Assembly (NCBI GenBank): GCA_946548575.1
Contig: CAMNPT010000011.1
Coordinates: 1 to 34,484, forward strand
Length of the DNA: 34,484 bases
Direction of reading: 5' to 3'
Source of the DNA: an uncultured Clostridium sp.
GTDB lineage: Bacteria; Bacillota; Clostridia; TANB77; CAG-508
Each line of letters opens with the position of its first letter. Within the stretch, counting starts at the first letter, position 1. The notes under the pieces were generated by a model, which saw only the letters and a program-made list of their open reading frames with translations, was not told where the DNA came from and searched no databases. Shown piece after piece: positions 8,104-17,900 of this stretch. Both the position numbers and the translations under genes were made by a program.

Positions 8104-8829
8104 TTGTCTATAAAAATTAAAGAATTACCAGAATCAGAAAGACCTTATGAAAAATTAGAAATGTATGGTGAGAAATCATTATCAAATGCAGAATTACTTG
8201 CGATTATAATAAAATCTGGAACAAAAGAGGAAACATCTATACAGCTTGCACAAAAAATATTAAAATTAAATGATTCAAAAGAAGAAAATTTAAACTATTT
8301 GCAAAACATTACAATAGAAGAACTACAGCAAATAAAAGGAATTGGAAAAGTAAAGGCAATTCAATTAAAAGCAGTAGCAGAATTATCAATAAGAATGTTT
8401 AAAAAGGTAAATTACAGAAAAGTAGTTATAAAAAAGCCTATAGATATTGCAAGAGTTTTTATGAGTGAACTGAAATTTGAAAAAAATGAAAAAATAAAAG
8501 TTGTAATATTAAATACTAAAAATGAAATACTAAAAATAAAAGAAGTTGCTTCAGGTGGAGTAAATTTTGCAAATTTTAATATAAATCAAATAATATTAGA
8601 ACCAATAAAAATGAATGCACCCAAATTCATATTAGTACATAATCATCCTAGTGGAGATTCAACGCCAAGTAAACAGGATATATTTATAACTAACAAAGTT
8701 TATGATTTATCACAAAGTTTGGGGATACAACTGGTTGATCATATAGTTATAGGAGATATGAATTACACAAGTATATTTTTTAAAATACTACAGGAAAATA
8801 ATAAAAATACAAAAGATTATAGACTTTAG
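8104..8829 (+). CDS. radC: RadC-family JAMM/MPN protein
   Basis: A 241-residue protein with an N-terminal helix-hairpin-helix-like part (LQQIKGIGKVKAIQLKA) and a C-terminal MPN domain. The metal-binding JAMM motif is complete: HNHPSGDSTPSKQD with H179, H181 and D192. RadC was once linked to DNA repair, but its activity is unsettled. In Clostridia it commonly sits directly before mreB, as here. The start is TTG 8104, the frame's only sensible start, with AGAAAGG about 12 bases upstream. The gene is intact with no CGG codon. Confidence 0.93.
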   Translation: MSIKIKELPESERPYEKLEMYGEKSLSNAELLAIIIKSGTKEETSIQLAQKILKLNDSKEENLNYLQNITIEELQQIKGIGKVKAIQLKAVAELSIRMFKKVNYRKVVIKKPIDIARVFMSELKFEKNEKIKVVILNTKNEILKIKEVASGGVNFANFNINQIILEPIKMNAPKFILVHNHPSGDSTPSKQDIFITNKVYDLSQSLGIQLVDHIVIGDMNYTSIFFKILQENNKNTKDYRL

Positions 8830-8853
8830 AAAAATAAGAAAGGAAAAAGTATT

Positions 8854-9886
8854 ATGAAATTATTTAAATTTGGGTCAAAAGATATAGGTATAGACCTTGG
8901 AACAGCAAATATTTTAGTAACATTAAAGGGTAAAGGAATTATTTTAAAAGAACCATCAGTTGTTGCAATAGATAGAAAATCAGGTAATATTTTAGCAACT
9001 GGAAATGAAGCAAAAGAAATGTTAGGAAGAACACCAGATCAAATAAAAGCAGTTAGACCTTTAAAAGACGGAGTAATTGCTGATTTCACAGCAACTCAAT
9101 TGTTATTAAAAAATATTATTGAAAAAGTTGTGAAAAGATATAATGCTGGAAAGCCAAGAGTCGTAGTAGGAGTTCCTTCAGGTATTACGGAAGTTGAAGA
9201 AAGAGCAGTTGAAGAATCTGTATTACAAGCAGGAGCAAAAGAGGTATATCTTATTGAAGAACCAATGGCTGCAGCAATTGGTGCAAATTTAGATGTTGGT
9301 GAGCCAAGTGGAAATATTATAGTTGATATAGGTGGAGGAACAACAGAAGTAGCAGTTATTTCTTTAGGAGGAATAGTTATCAGTAATTCTCTAAGAATTG
9401 CAGGAGACGAATTAGATGAAGATATAGTAAACTATATAAAAAAAGAAATGAATTTAGCAATTGGAGAAACTACAGCTGAACAAATAAAAATTCGGAATAG
9501 GATGTGCAATGCCATTAATGACAGAAATGCCTATGGAAATAAGAGGAAGAGATTTAAATGATGGTTTACCAAGAAATATAACAATAACATCAAACCAAGT
9601 TGAAGAAGCAATAAAAGAATCAATAATGAAAATAGTTGAAATTGTAAAAGTAACATTAGAAAAAACACCACCAGAACTTGCATCAGATATTATGGAAAAA
9701 GGAATTGTACTTGCAGGTGGAGGAGCATTAATAAAAAATCTGGATAAATTATTAAGCTTAGAAACAGGAATGCCAGTTTATATAGCAGAAGAACCACTAG
9801 ATTGTGTCGTTAAAGGAACAGGAAAAACACTAGAAGATTTAGAAAGATTAAAACATGTCCTTGTAAATGCAAGAAATAGAAGGTAA
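8854..9886 (+). CDS. mreB: Rod-shape-determining protein MreB; needs a +1 frameshift at CGGA
   Basis: MreB is a bacterial actin whose membrane filaments guide sidewall synthesis. Frame 0 gives 213 residues with phosphate-1 (DLGTANILV), [16 protein letters not shown] and phosphate-2 ([16 protein letters not shown]) motifs, then CGG at codon 214 inside the family segment AEQIKI-x-IG. Skipping C9493 gives [43 protein letters not shown] and the end, totalling 343 aa, normal for MreB. Without it the product is a 235-residue fragment lacking the C-terminal part of the ATPase fold. It begins 25 bases after radC with a GAAAGGA site. The conserved second part shows the gene is under selection, not decayed. 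Confidence 0.95.
9493..9496 (+). other. +1 frameshift site CGGA, mreB
   Basis: CGG follows ATT at codon 214. One-base skip gives IKIGIGCAMP; frame 0 stops at 9559-9561. Confidence 0.9.
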
Positions 9887-9898
9887 AAAGGAGTAAAA

Positions 9899-10714
9899 AT
9901 GTATAAAAATAGGAAAACAGGTATTATCGGAATAATAATAACAATAATAATATTAATTTTAATTGTTATATTCTCAAATGGAGATAACAATAACAATTTT
10001 TTTCAAAATGCGTTTTCAAATTTAGTTATGCCAATTCAAAATGGATTAACTTATTTAAAAAATAAAATAGGTGGTAATAGTACATTTTTTACAGATATAA
10101 ACAATTTAAAAGAAGAAAATAAACAATTAAAACAAAAAAATAGTGAACTAGAACAATCTTTAAGAGAATTAGAAAATATAAAAAATCAAAATGAAACTTT
10201 TAAAGAATACTTAAATTTAACTGAAAAATATGGAGAATATAAAACAATACCAGGTTATGTCATAAATAAAGATATTAGTAATTACTCTAAAACAATAATA
10301 ATAAATATTGGAAAAAAAGATGGGGTAGATGAAAATATGACTGTAATTGGAGATAAAGGTCTAGTTGGACATGTAATTTCCGTAACAGACAATACCTCTA
10401 AAGTACAAACAATAATAGACACAGCTAGTTCAGTTAGTTGTTCAATGAGTACAACAAAAGAAGCCATAGTTTGTAAAGGAACATTAGATGAAAAATCAGC
10501 ATTAAAAGCTATGTATATACCTACAGAAAGTAATATCATACAAGGAGATAGCATAGAAACTTCAGGTATTGGCGGGATATATCCAAAAGGAATTCATATA
10601 GGAACAGTAAAAAAAGTGACAAATACACGAAATATGACTGATAGATATGCTTTGGTTGAAACAGCCATTGATTTTGATAAACTAGATACTGTACTAGTAA
10701 TTACTAACAAATAA
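9899..10714 (+). CDS. mreC: Rod-shape-determining protein MreC
   Basis: MreC links the MreB cytoskeleton to periplasmic or extracytoplasmic synthases and activates PBP2. The 271-residue protein has one N-terminal membrane helix (about 8-28), a coiled coil (about 62-105, INNLKEENKQLKQKNSELEQ) and the C-terminal beta-barrel region with family motifs such as IINIGKKDGVDENMTVIGDKGLVG and IGGIYPKGIHIG. It starts 12 bases after the mreB stop with an AAGGAG site. It is intact. Confidence 0.94.
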   Translation: MYKNRKTGIIGIIITIIILILIVIFSNGDNNNNFFQNAFSNLVMPIQNGLTYLKNKIGGNSTFFTDINNLKEENKQLKQKNSELEQSLRELENIKNQNETFKEYLNLTEKYGEYKTIPGYVINKDISNYSKTIIINIGKKDGVDENMTVIGDKGLVGHVISVTDNTSKVQTIIDTASSVSCSMSTTKEAIVCKGTLDEKSALKAMYIPTESNIIQGDSIETSGIGGIYPKGIHIGTVKKVTNTRNMTDRYALVETAIDFDKLDTVLVITNK

Positions 10715-10727
10715 AGGAGGCAAAAAA

Positions 10728-11261
10728 TTGAAGAAGGTTGTAATAAATATTATTTTAGTAATAACTGCATTTATTATATATTATTTACAATCAAATTTTT
10801 TTGTATGGTTTAATATTTCAGGAGTAATGCCAAATTTATTTGTAATATTAGCTTTATTTATTGGATTATTCTCAAATCAAATTATGGGTACAGCCTATGG
10901 TGTTGGAATTGGAATATTACTAGATTTATTAATTGGAAATAAAATCGGAGTAAACGCAATATCACTTGGAATAATAGGTTTTTTATCAGCAATTTTTGAT
11001 AAAAACTTTTCAAAAGATAGTAGAGCAACAATTATGTTTATGGTATTAGGATCAACTGCTGTTTTTGAAATAATAAAACTTTTATTAAATTACGTTGTTT
11101 TATCAACAAATGTAGAAATAATTAATTTTATAATTATTCTTGTTATAGAAATTATCTTCAATTTAATATTAGCTATAATATTATATCCATTAATTCAAAA
11201 ATTTGGTTATTATATAGAAGATGAGTATAAGGGAAACAAAATTTTAACAAGATATTTCTAA
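10728..11261 (+). CDS. mreD: Rod-shape-determining protein MreD
   Basis: A 177-residue, highly hydrophobic protein with about five membrane helices. It follows mreC by 13 bases and precedes the PBP2 gene, the standard MreD position. The family features GLFSNQIMGTAYGVGIGILLDLLIG and NAISLGIIGFL are visible. TTG 10728 is the start, with AAAGGAGG 7 bases upstream. MreD stabilises the MreC-PBP2-RodA complex; no catalytic motif is expected. Confidence 0.9.
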   Translation: MKKVVINIILVITAFIIYYLQSNFFVWFNISGVMPNLFVILALFIGLFSNQIMGTAYGVGIGILLDLLIGNKIGVNAISLGIIGFLSAIFDKNFSKDSRATIMFMVLGSTAVFEIIKLLLNYVVLSTNVEIINFIIILVIEIIFNLILAIILYPLIQKFGYYIEDEYKGNKILTRYF

Positions 11262-11293
11262 AATATGAATACATGTGAAAGGAGGTAAAAAGT

Positions 11294-13394
11294 TTGGCAA
11301 AAAAAGCAAATACTAAACTAAGGTTTAATATATTAACAGTATTTACATATATAGTTGGAATTATAATGATAGTCAGACTCTTTGACCTTCAAATTGTACA
11401 TGGCGCAGAATATAGAGAACAGTCTAATACTAGGCTTACAAGAGAAAGTCAATTAGAAGCAAGTAGAGGTGCAATATTAGATAAAACAGGAGCCTCTCTT
11501 GTTACAACAAAAATGGAGTTTTCTCTTGAAATGTATAAAAGTAAAGTAGATAATAATACATTAAATCAAAATATTTTGAATATGATAAATGTTTTAGAAA
11601 AATATAATTTATCATATGTAGATTCTTTTCCAATAAAAATAAATCCGTTTGAATATACTATATCAGAAGAAACATTAATAAGATGGAAGAAAAATAACAA
11701 TTTAAGTGAAGATATAACAGCAGAAGCAGCATTTTATAAATTTAAAAGCAAATATAAAATTGAAGGAAATAATGTAGAAGAAATAAGAAAAATAATTGCA
11801 ATAAGATATGAGTTGGCACAAAAAGGTTATAGTAGTACAAAGGCAGTAACAATTGCTAAAAATATACCAAGAGAAGCAGTAGCAGAATTTAGTGAGAGCT
11901 CAGAAAGATTTACAGGTTTAAATATTGTAGTTGAACCAATAAGAGAATATACTTCAGGAACAATGGCATCACACATTTTAGGATATGCATCACAAATAAG
12001 CTCTGAAGAATATGAAAAAAGAAAAGATAAATATGACCAAAATGACATAATTGGAAAAACAGGAATTGAATATGTTTTTGAAGAATATTTAAAAGGAAAA
12101 AACGGAACTAAGCAAATAGATATGGATGTGGACCGGAACTACTACGGCAGAATATATTTCAAAGGAAGCAATAGCTGGTTCTGATGTAGTACTTACAATA
12201 GATGCAAATCTACAGAAAATTACAGAAAATGCATTAGCATCTAACATTCAAAAAATTGCAAGTGGAGGATTTGGAAAAGCCTATGATGCAAAAGGTGGAG
12301 CATGTGTAGTTATGAATGTAAATAGTGGTGAAATATTAGCAATGGCAAGTTGCCCAGACTATAATCCATCTGATTTTGTAGGAGGAATAAGCCAAAGTGC
12401 ATGGAATGGATATACTAACAATGAAGCAAAACCACTAGTAGACAAAGCAGTACAAAATTCGTATTCTCCTGGATCCACATTTAAAATGATAACAGCAATA
12501 GCTGGATTAGAATCAGGAGCAATAAACCTAAATACTAGAATAAATGACACAGGAATTTATACTAAATACAAGGATTATCAACCAAGATGTTGGGTATATA
12601 ACGATTATCATGTAGGACATGGATATTTAAATGTATCTGGAGCAATAGAAAAATCTTGTAATTACTTTTTTTACGAAACAGCAGACAGAATGGGAATAGA
12701 CAATCTAGTTAGATTTGCTAAATATTTTGGACTTGGAGGAAAAACAGGAGTAGAATTACAAGGAGAAACAAGTGGAGTTTTAGCAAGTAAAGAAAATAGA
12801 GCAAAACTACACAATAATGCACCATGGAGTGCAGGACATACACTTCAAGCAGCAATTGGACAAGGAGATAATGAATTTAGTCCAGTACAAATGGCAAAAT
12901 ATATAAGTATGCTTGCAAATGGAGGAAAGAAAATAAAACCTACAATAGTAAAAACTATTAGAAATGCTGATGGTTCAGAAGCTTCAAGAGAAGAAATAAA
13001 CAAATTTGTAAAACTAAAATTAGGAATAGAAGATGAAGAAACAGAAGATATAGCAATAAATAATAGTTATTTAAATGCAATATTACAAGGAATGAAATCG
13101 GTTACAAGTGATACATCAGGAACAGCTTATGTTAGATTTAAAGATTTTAATATTAGTGTAGGAGGAAAAACAGGTTCAGCAGAAGCACCAGGAAATAAAG
13201 TACACGCTTGGTTTGTTGGATTTGCGCCATTTGAAAATCCTGAAATCGCAATCGTGGTTATGGTAGAAAATGGAGGACATGGAAACTACACAGCAGAAGT
13301 TGTTAGAGATATAATGGCAGAATACTTTGGAATGAATACTCAAAATGTAGAAGAAGATATGAGCGCACAAGCTTATGTACAAAGTTTTAATTAA
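11294..13394 (+). CDS. mrdA: Elongation-specific class B penicillin-binding protein (PBP2); needs a +1 frameshift at CGGA
   Basis: This transpeptidase crosslinks new sidewall peptidoglycan. Frame 0 covers 280 residues: membrane anchor (about 13-33), dimerisation domain with R-G-x-I-x-D, HILGYAS and GKTGIEYVFEEYLKG, ending QIDMDVD, then CGG at codon 281. Skipping C12134 gives GTTTAEYI and the whole transpeptidase domain: active-site S394 in SPGSTFK, SCN (454-456) and KTG (625-627). Total 699 aa, normal for a clostridial PBP2. Without the shift, translation ends at 12182-12184 after 296 residues, leaving an anchor without catalytic domain. TTG 11294 has AAAGGAGGT upstream. Confidence 0.95.
12134..12137 (+). 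other. +1 frameshift site CGGA, mrdA
   Basis: CGG follows GAC at codon 281, exactly at the conserved glycine between the dimerisation and transpeptidase domains. The one-base skip restores MDVDGTTTAEY. Confidence 0.9.
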
Positions 13395-13417
13395 ATCCCG
13401 GAAGGAAGGATGTAAAA

Positions 13418-14032
13418 ATGAAAAAAAATCATGTAAGTATTAATTTAAAAAAGGATGAAATAGTAATAAAACTAAATGATGAATCAAAACATGAGGAAAT
13501 AATAGAAACTCTAAAAAAGAAGTTGCCTGAATTAAAAAAATTATATCAAGATGAAAAAACACCAATTCTTGTATCAGGAAAAGTTTTAAAAAATAAAGAA
13601 ATTGATGAAATAGAAAATATAATTAAAGAAAAAATAGATGTAGAAATTAACTTTGATATGCCGAAATCATTAGGATTACATAGCATAAAGAAAACATTCG
13701 CAAAACAAATAGCAATTTCTGAAACAAAATTCCATAGAGGTTCTTTACGTTCAGGACAAAAAATTGAAGCAGATGGAAGTATAGTAATTTTAGGAGATGT
13801 AAACTCAGGAGCTGAGGTAATGGCCTCAGAAAACATTGTCGTACTAGGAGCATTAAGAGGATTAGCACATGCAGGTGCAAAAGGAAATAAAGAAGCAATT
13901 ATATCAGCAGGTTTATTTGATGCAGTGCAAATTAGAATAGCTAACATAGTTAAAGAAATAAACAGGGATGAAGAACCAATGCACAGACAAGCTTATATTA
14001 GCGTAATTGATGAAAAAATAGTTATAGAATAA
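13418..14032 (+). CDS. minC: Septum site-determining protein MinC
   Basis: MinC inhibits FtsZ assembly away from midcell. The 204-residue protein has an N-terminal FtsZ-inhibiting domain (about 1-90) and the C-terminal beta-helix domain with signature RSGQKIEADGSIVILGDVN, VVLGALRGLAHAGAKGN and a final IRIA segment. It begins 23 bases after mrdA with a GGAAGGA site. minD and minE, which usually follow, are absent here; the next genes are on the other strand. It is intact with no in-frame CGG. Confidence 0.93.
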   Translation: MKKNHVSINLKKDEIVIKLNDESKHEEIIETLKKKLPELKKLYQDEKTPILVSGKVLKNKEIDEIENIIKEKIDVEINFDMPKSLGLHSIKKTFAKQIAISETKFHRGSLRSGQKIEADGSIVILGDVNSGAEVMASENIVVLGALRGLAHAGAKGNKEAIISAGLFDAVQIRIANIVKEINRDEEPMHRQAYISVIDEKIVIE

Positions 14033-14035
14033 AAT

Positions 14036-14257
14036 TCAACTCAAAAGTAACAGAAGTAGAGCGATAAATAGAAATTCATCATGAACATCTTCCATATAAA
14101 GAACAAACAATAAACACAGAATAATAATATCATCTAAAAATAATCTAATACCAAGAATTTCTAAAATAGGATCTTCCAAGTTTGAAGAAAATAAATTAGA
14201 AAAATTAATCTTGGCAAAGTGATTAAAATTAGATGATATTTTTTTATTCATTACCAT
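14036..14257 (-). CDS. Small hydrophobic protein of unknown function
   Basis: A 73-residue protein with a polar N-terminus and two closely spaced hydrophobic stretches (about 37-53 and 58-73) broken by acidic residues (LDDIIILCLL, EDVHDEFLFIALLLLLL). The start overlaps the end of the upstream minus-strand gene by 14 bases, implying translational coupling; ATG 14251 is an alternative. Its stop is 3 bases from the minC stop, with no terminator between the convergent genes. I do not recognise the family with certainty, though acidic-leucine tails like this occur in small clostridial proteins. Confidence 0.5.
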   Translation of the reverse strand: MVMNKKISSNFNHFAKINFSNLFSSNLEDPILEILGIRLFLDDIIILCLLFVLYMEDVHDEFLFIALLLLLLS

Positions 14258-14660
14258 TATTCTCCTTATTATTACTTTTATTATTTAAAAGTTCAGCAAT
14301 CTGTGCAAAGTTCATTATATTTGCATACTGGTCTAGTTTTTCCTTTCTATCATTTCTTAAATAGGGTTTTAAAGAATTTAATAAATTCATACCAGCATTA
14401 TTTTTTGAATTCATCTTATCAATAATATCTTTCATTTTCATAATTGTATTAATATCAATATTGTTAAAATTTGGACTTGAGCTTACGGTTTCAGGGCTTT
14501 CATGATTTTTTTTACTGTTATCAGAGTTGTTTTTCATCATAGAAGAAAGGTTTTGAACAACATCAGGTGGTATCTGGGACATAACACTTGATAAATCGCC
14601 ATTTTCCATCATTTTTTTAAAGTTATTTATAGTATTTTTATCAAAATTTAAATTATTCAA
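14244..14660 (-). CDS. Hypothetical Asn/Ser/Met-rich protein
   Basis: A roughly 138-residue soluble protein, rich in Asn, Met and Lys, with a disordered Ser/Asn middle and a more ordered end (LLNSLKPYLRNDRKEKLDQYANIMNFAQIAELLN). I chose TTG 14660 because AGAGGTG (14668-14674 on the minus strand) lies 7 bases upstream; GTG 14669 overlaps that site. The C-terminal helices resemble small conserved clostridial proteins, but I assign no function. It forms a two-gene operon with the hydrophobic protein downstream. Confidence 0.6.
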   Translation of the reverse strand: MNNLNFDKNTINNFKKMMENGDLSSVMSQIPPDVVQNLSSMMKNNSDNSKKNHESPETVSSSPNFNNIDINTIMKMKDIIDKMNSKNNAGMNLLNSLKPYLRNDRKEKLDQYANIMNFAQIAELLNNKSNNKENNGNE

Positions 14661-14710
14661 AAAAATCACCTCTAAATAAATATATGAATCTAAAAATCAA
14701 TCTATGTAAC

Positions 14711-14739
14711 ATTATATGGGGAAAAATTCCAAATGTTAC
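14711..14739 (-). promoter_or_regulatory. Promoter of the minus-strand pair
   Basis: On the minus strand, GTAACA (14739-14734), 17-bp spacer, perfect TATAAT (14716-14711). Confidence 0.5.
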
Positions 14740-14868
14740 AAAAAGTAATAAAAAAGTAAAGAAAATGTAATATTTAAGTTCAAAAATTTTAAAATAACTT
14801 TCCGTAGGAACAAAAAACTAAAAAATGAAAAAAATTAACATAAAAAGTTAAAAAATGCAATAAAAACA

Positions 14869-14897
14869 TTGAAAAATGTAAAAAAATAAGTTATAAT
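14869..14897 (+). promoter_or_regulatory. Promoter of surface cassette 1
   Basis: TTGAAA (14869-14874), 17-bp spacer, TATAAT (14892-14897), 37 bases before the start, followed by a TAAGGAGGT ribosome binding site. The 130 bases upstream are A-rich with repeated AAAAATG-like words and no gene. Confidence 0.75.
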
Positions 14898-14934
14898 GTT
14901 AAATAGAGGAAATATTTTAAGGAGGTTCTAAAAA

Positions 14935-17900
14935 ATGAAAGGAAAGATTTTTAAAGTAGTGACAATCATGTTATTGTTAGCAACACTTACATTGACCAAT
15001 TTTATTTATGTTGGAGTTGGTCTTATTAGTTATGCTGTTGGTGGCAATGAAACAAATCATCAAAATGTAGAATTTAGTGCTAATATCAAAGATAACAGCA
15101 TATTAGAACTAGAAGTAAGTGTAAAAAATGAAGGAGAATTTAATGGAAAAATAACCTTAGAAGATTCAAATTTCAATTTAAAAGAATTTAATAGTGAATT
15201 TGTGCAAAAGACCGAAGGAAACACAATAACATTAAATAAAATAAATGTAGGAACAACTGCAAAAATTGAAATACCAGTTGAATCGAAAAAAAGTGATGTA
15301 TTTAATACAGATTTATTTAGTAAAGTAAGTAAATTAAGTTTAAATGGTATTTATAAAAATAGTAATGAGAAGGAAACTGAAATCAATGCAACTAAAGAAG
15401 TTAGACTTGAATACACAGAAAATAATACAGATGAAAATGTAGAAAATGATATTCAAGTAATAACAAATAAAATTGCAAAAGTATCAGGAGAAGAAAAAAG
15501 AGTTGTTCAAGTACAAGCAAAAGTTGGATTAAAAGATAATAATTACCCAATACAACAAATTGAATTAAAAATGAATGCGCCAACAATAAATGGGATAGAA
15601 GTACCAACTTTAGCAAAAAATATCACATTTAATACAATGACACATTATAATTATAATTATGATGGGTCTAATATTCAGGTTGTATTTAATAATGAAGCAA
15701 ATGAACAAAATAATATATTATGGAGAAAACAAGGAAATGAAACAGTTGTAATTACATTAATATATGATAAAGAAGCTAATGTAGATGGATTACAATTAAA
15801 TATAGAAGAAAAAGTAAAATTATACAACCAAAAAGAATTAACTGCAACAAACAATATAGTATTAAATAACGAGATAAAAGATGAAATAGTTAAAATTCAA
15901 GCATCAAATAATGAGAGTGCTATATATAAAGGAAAATTATATTCTGGAATAGAAAGAAGTTTTGAAACTAAAACAAAACTTGCAGTTAATCTAGCAAATG
16001 TAGGAAACTATATAAATATAAAAGAAGAACCTTCTAAATATATAACATCAAATGGTGAATTTGATGCAAATGTTATTTATAATCAAACAAAAATAAACAA
16101 GGAAACATTTAATAAAGTTTTTGGAGAAGATGGAGAAATAACAATAAATAATCAAAATGGAGAAACAGTAGGAGTAATAAATAAATCTACTATGGTTGAT
16201 GAACAAGGAAATATGGTTATAGACTATGTAGGAAAAGAACCAACATCAGTACAAATAACAACAACTAAACCAATTGCAGAAGGAAATGTAGAAATAATCC
16301 ACTCAAAAACAATTAGACAACAAAATAAAGATATAATAAAACAAGCAACACAATTAAATACAAAAATTAATTATGAATATGGTACAGATGTAACAAATAA
16401 TACAGAAGCAACAACAATATTAAATGAAACAACTACAGAGGCAACTTTAGAGCTTAATAAAAGTAATTTATCAACTTTAGAGACAAATAATGTAGAAATA
16501 AGAGCAACATTAAAATCATCTAAAGAACAAAATGATTTATATAAAAATCCAAAAATACAAATTGTATTACCTAACGAAATTGCAAATATTACTGTAAATA
16601 GTATAAATAAATTATTTGCAGACGAATTTAAAGAAACAAAAGCACAATTAGAAAATATTGAAGGATTAGGAAGAGTAATAACTGTAGAACTTGAAGGAGA
16701 GCAAAAACAATATACTTCTGATCTAAGTGATGGAATTCAAATAGTAATAAATGCAGATATAACATTTGAAAAATCTACACCAACTAAAGAATTAAATTTA
16801 GTTATGAAATATTCAAATGAAAATGGAGAAAAACTAAATTATGAATTAAGCAAAAACTTTAATATAGTTTCTAAATATGGACTATTTACATATAGTAAAA
16901 TAAATGTTCCTTCTAGTGATGAAACATTAGAATCAACAGGAAATGAAAAAATAAAAGTTAATTTAGGAGCAGAAGAGCAAAAAGAAATAATAGTAGAAAG
17001 AAATATTATAAACAATTATGAATCTAATGTAGAAAATGTAAACATAGAGGGTGAAATTTCAGAAATAACTAACTTACAAGAAATAACAACAAATATAGAA
17101 GGTAGCAAAATATACTATGCTGAAAATAGTGATGATTGGAAAGAAAATATAGAAAATATATCACAAGTTAAAAAATATAAAGTAGAAATTCCAGCAAATA
17201 CAATTGCTGCAGGACAAGTTATAAATATTAAATATAAAGCAACAACAGCAAAAGATGTAGAATATAATAAGGTATCAAATGAAACACTAAACATTTCATA
17301 TACATATGGTGGACAAAACCTAACTGAAAAATGTGAAGCAACATTTACTACAACAGCTGGAGTAAACAAAAATATTAATTCAGCAAATCCATCAAAAGAG
17401 GAAAATATTGAAGGATTTGGAAAATTGACAGTTACAGAAATATCATCAGGAGAAGAATTAAAAAATGGACAAGAAATTAAAGAAGGACAAAATGTTAAAG
17501 TAAAAGTACAATTATCAAATACAACAGGTAATAATATTAACAATTTAAAATTAACAGCTAAACAAACTAATGCAGTATTTTTCATAAACAAAGTAACACA
17601 AGAAACTAATACACAAACACTTGAACCAATGGATGTTACACATTATATAAAAGATGAAAATACAACACAAAGAGATTTTACATTAGAAAATTTAAAAGCA
17701 GGGGAAACAGCAACATTCGAATATGAATATTCAGTTGCAGAAAAACCTGGTGAAGAGACAAACGGAACAATTATATTAAATGCAGAAAACAAACAAGAAA
17801 AAAATATAGATATATTAAATAATAAAATAAAAGATGCAGATTTAGCTATTGATTTATTTAATGGAAACAATTTAGAAGTACCAATTCTTGCAGATGGTGT

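Noticed and set aside
2528..12137. Sequencing or assembly errors as the cause of the five frame breaks
   Set aside because: Errors would not be confined to a single C before GGA, nor coincide with every in-frame CGG of the window. Not excluded without reads, so kept as the main alternative.
2528..12137. Pseudogene decay of ZIP, DUF4321-like, mreB and mrdA
   Set aside because: The sequence on both sides of each break is conserved with catalytic motifs, no further damage is present, and mreB and mrdA are normally essential.
2528..12137. prfB-like frameshifting driven by an upstream Shine-Dalgarno sequence and a slippery P-site codon
   Set aside because: P-site codons differ at all sites and do not re-pair well in +1, and only one site has a GGAGG upstream.
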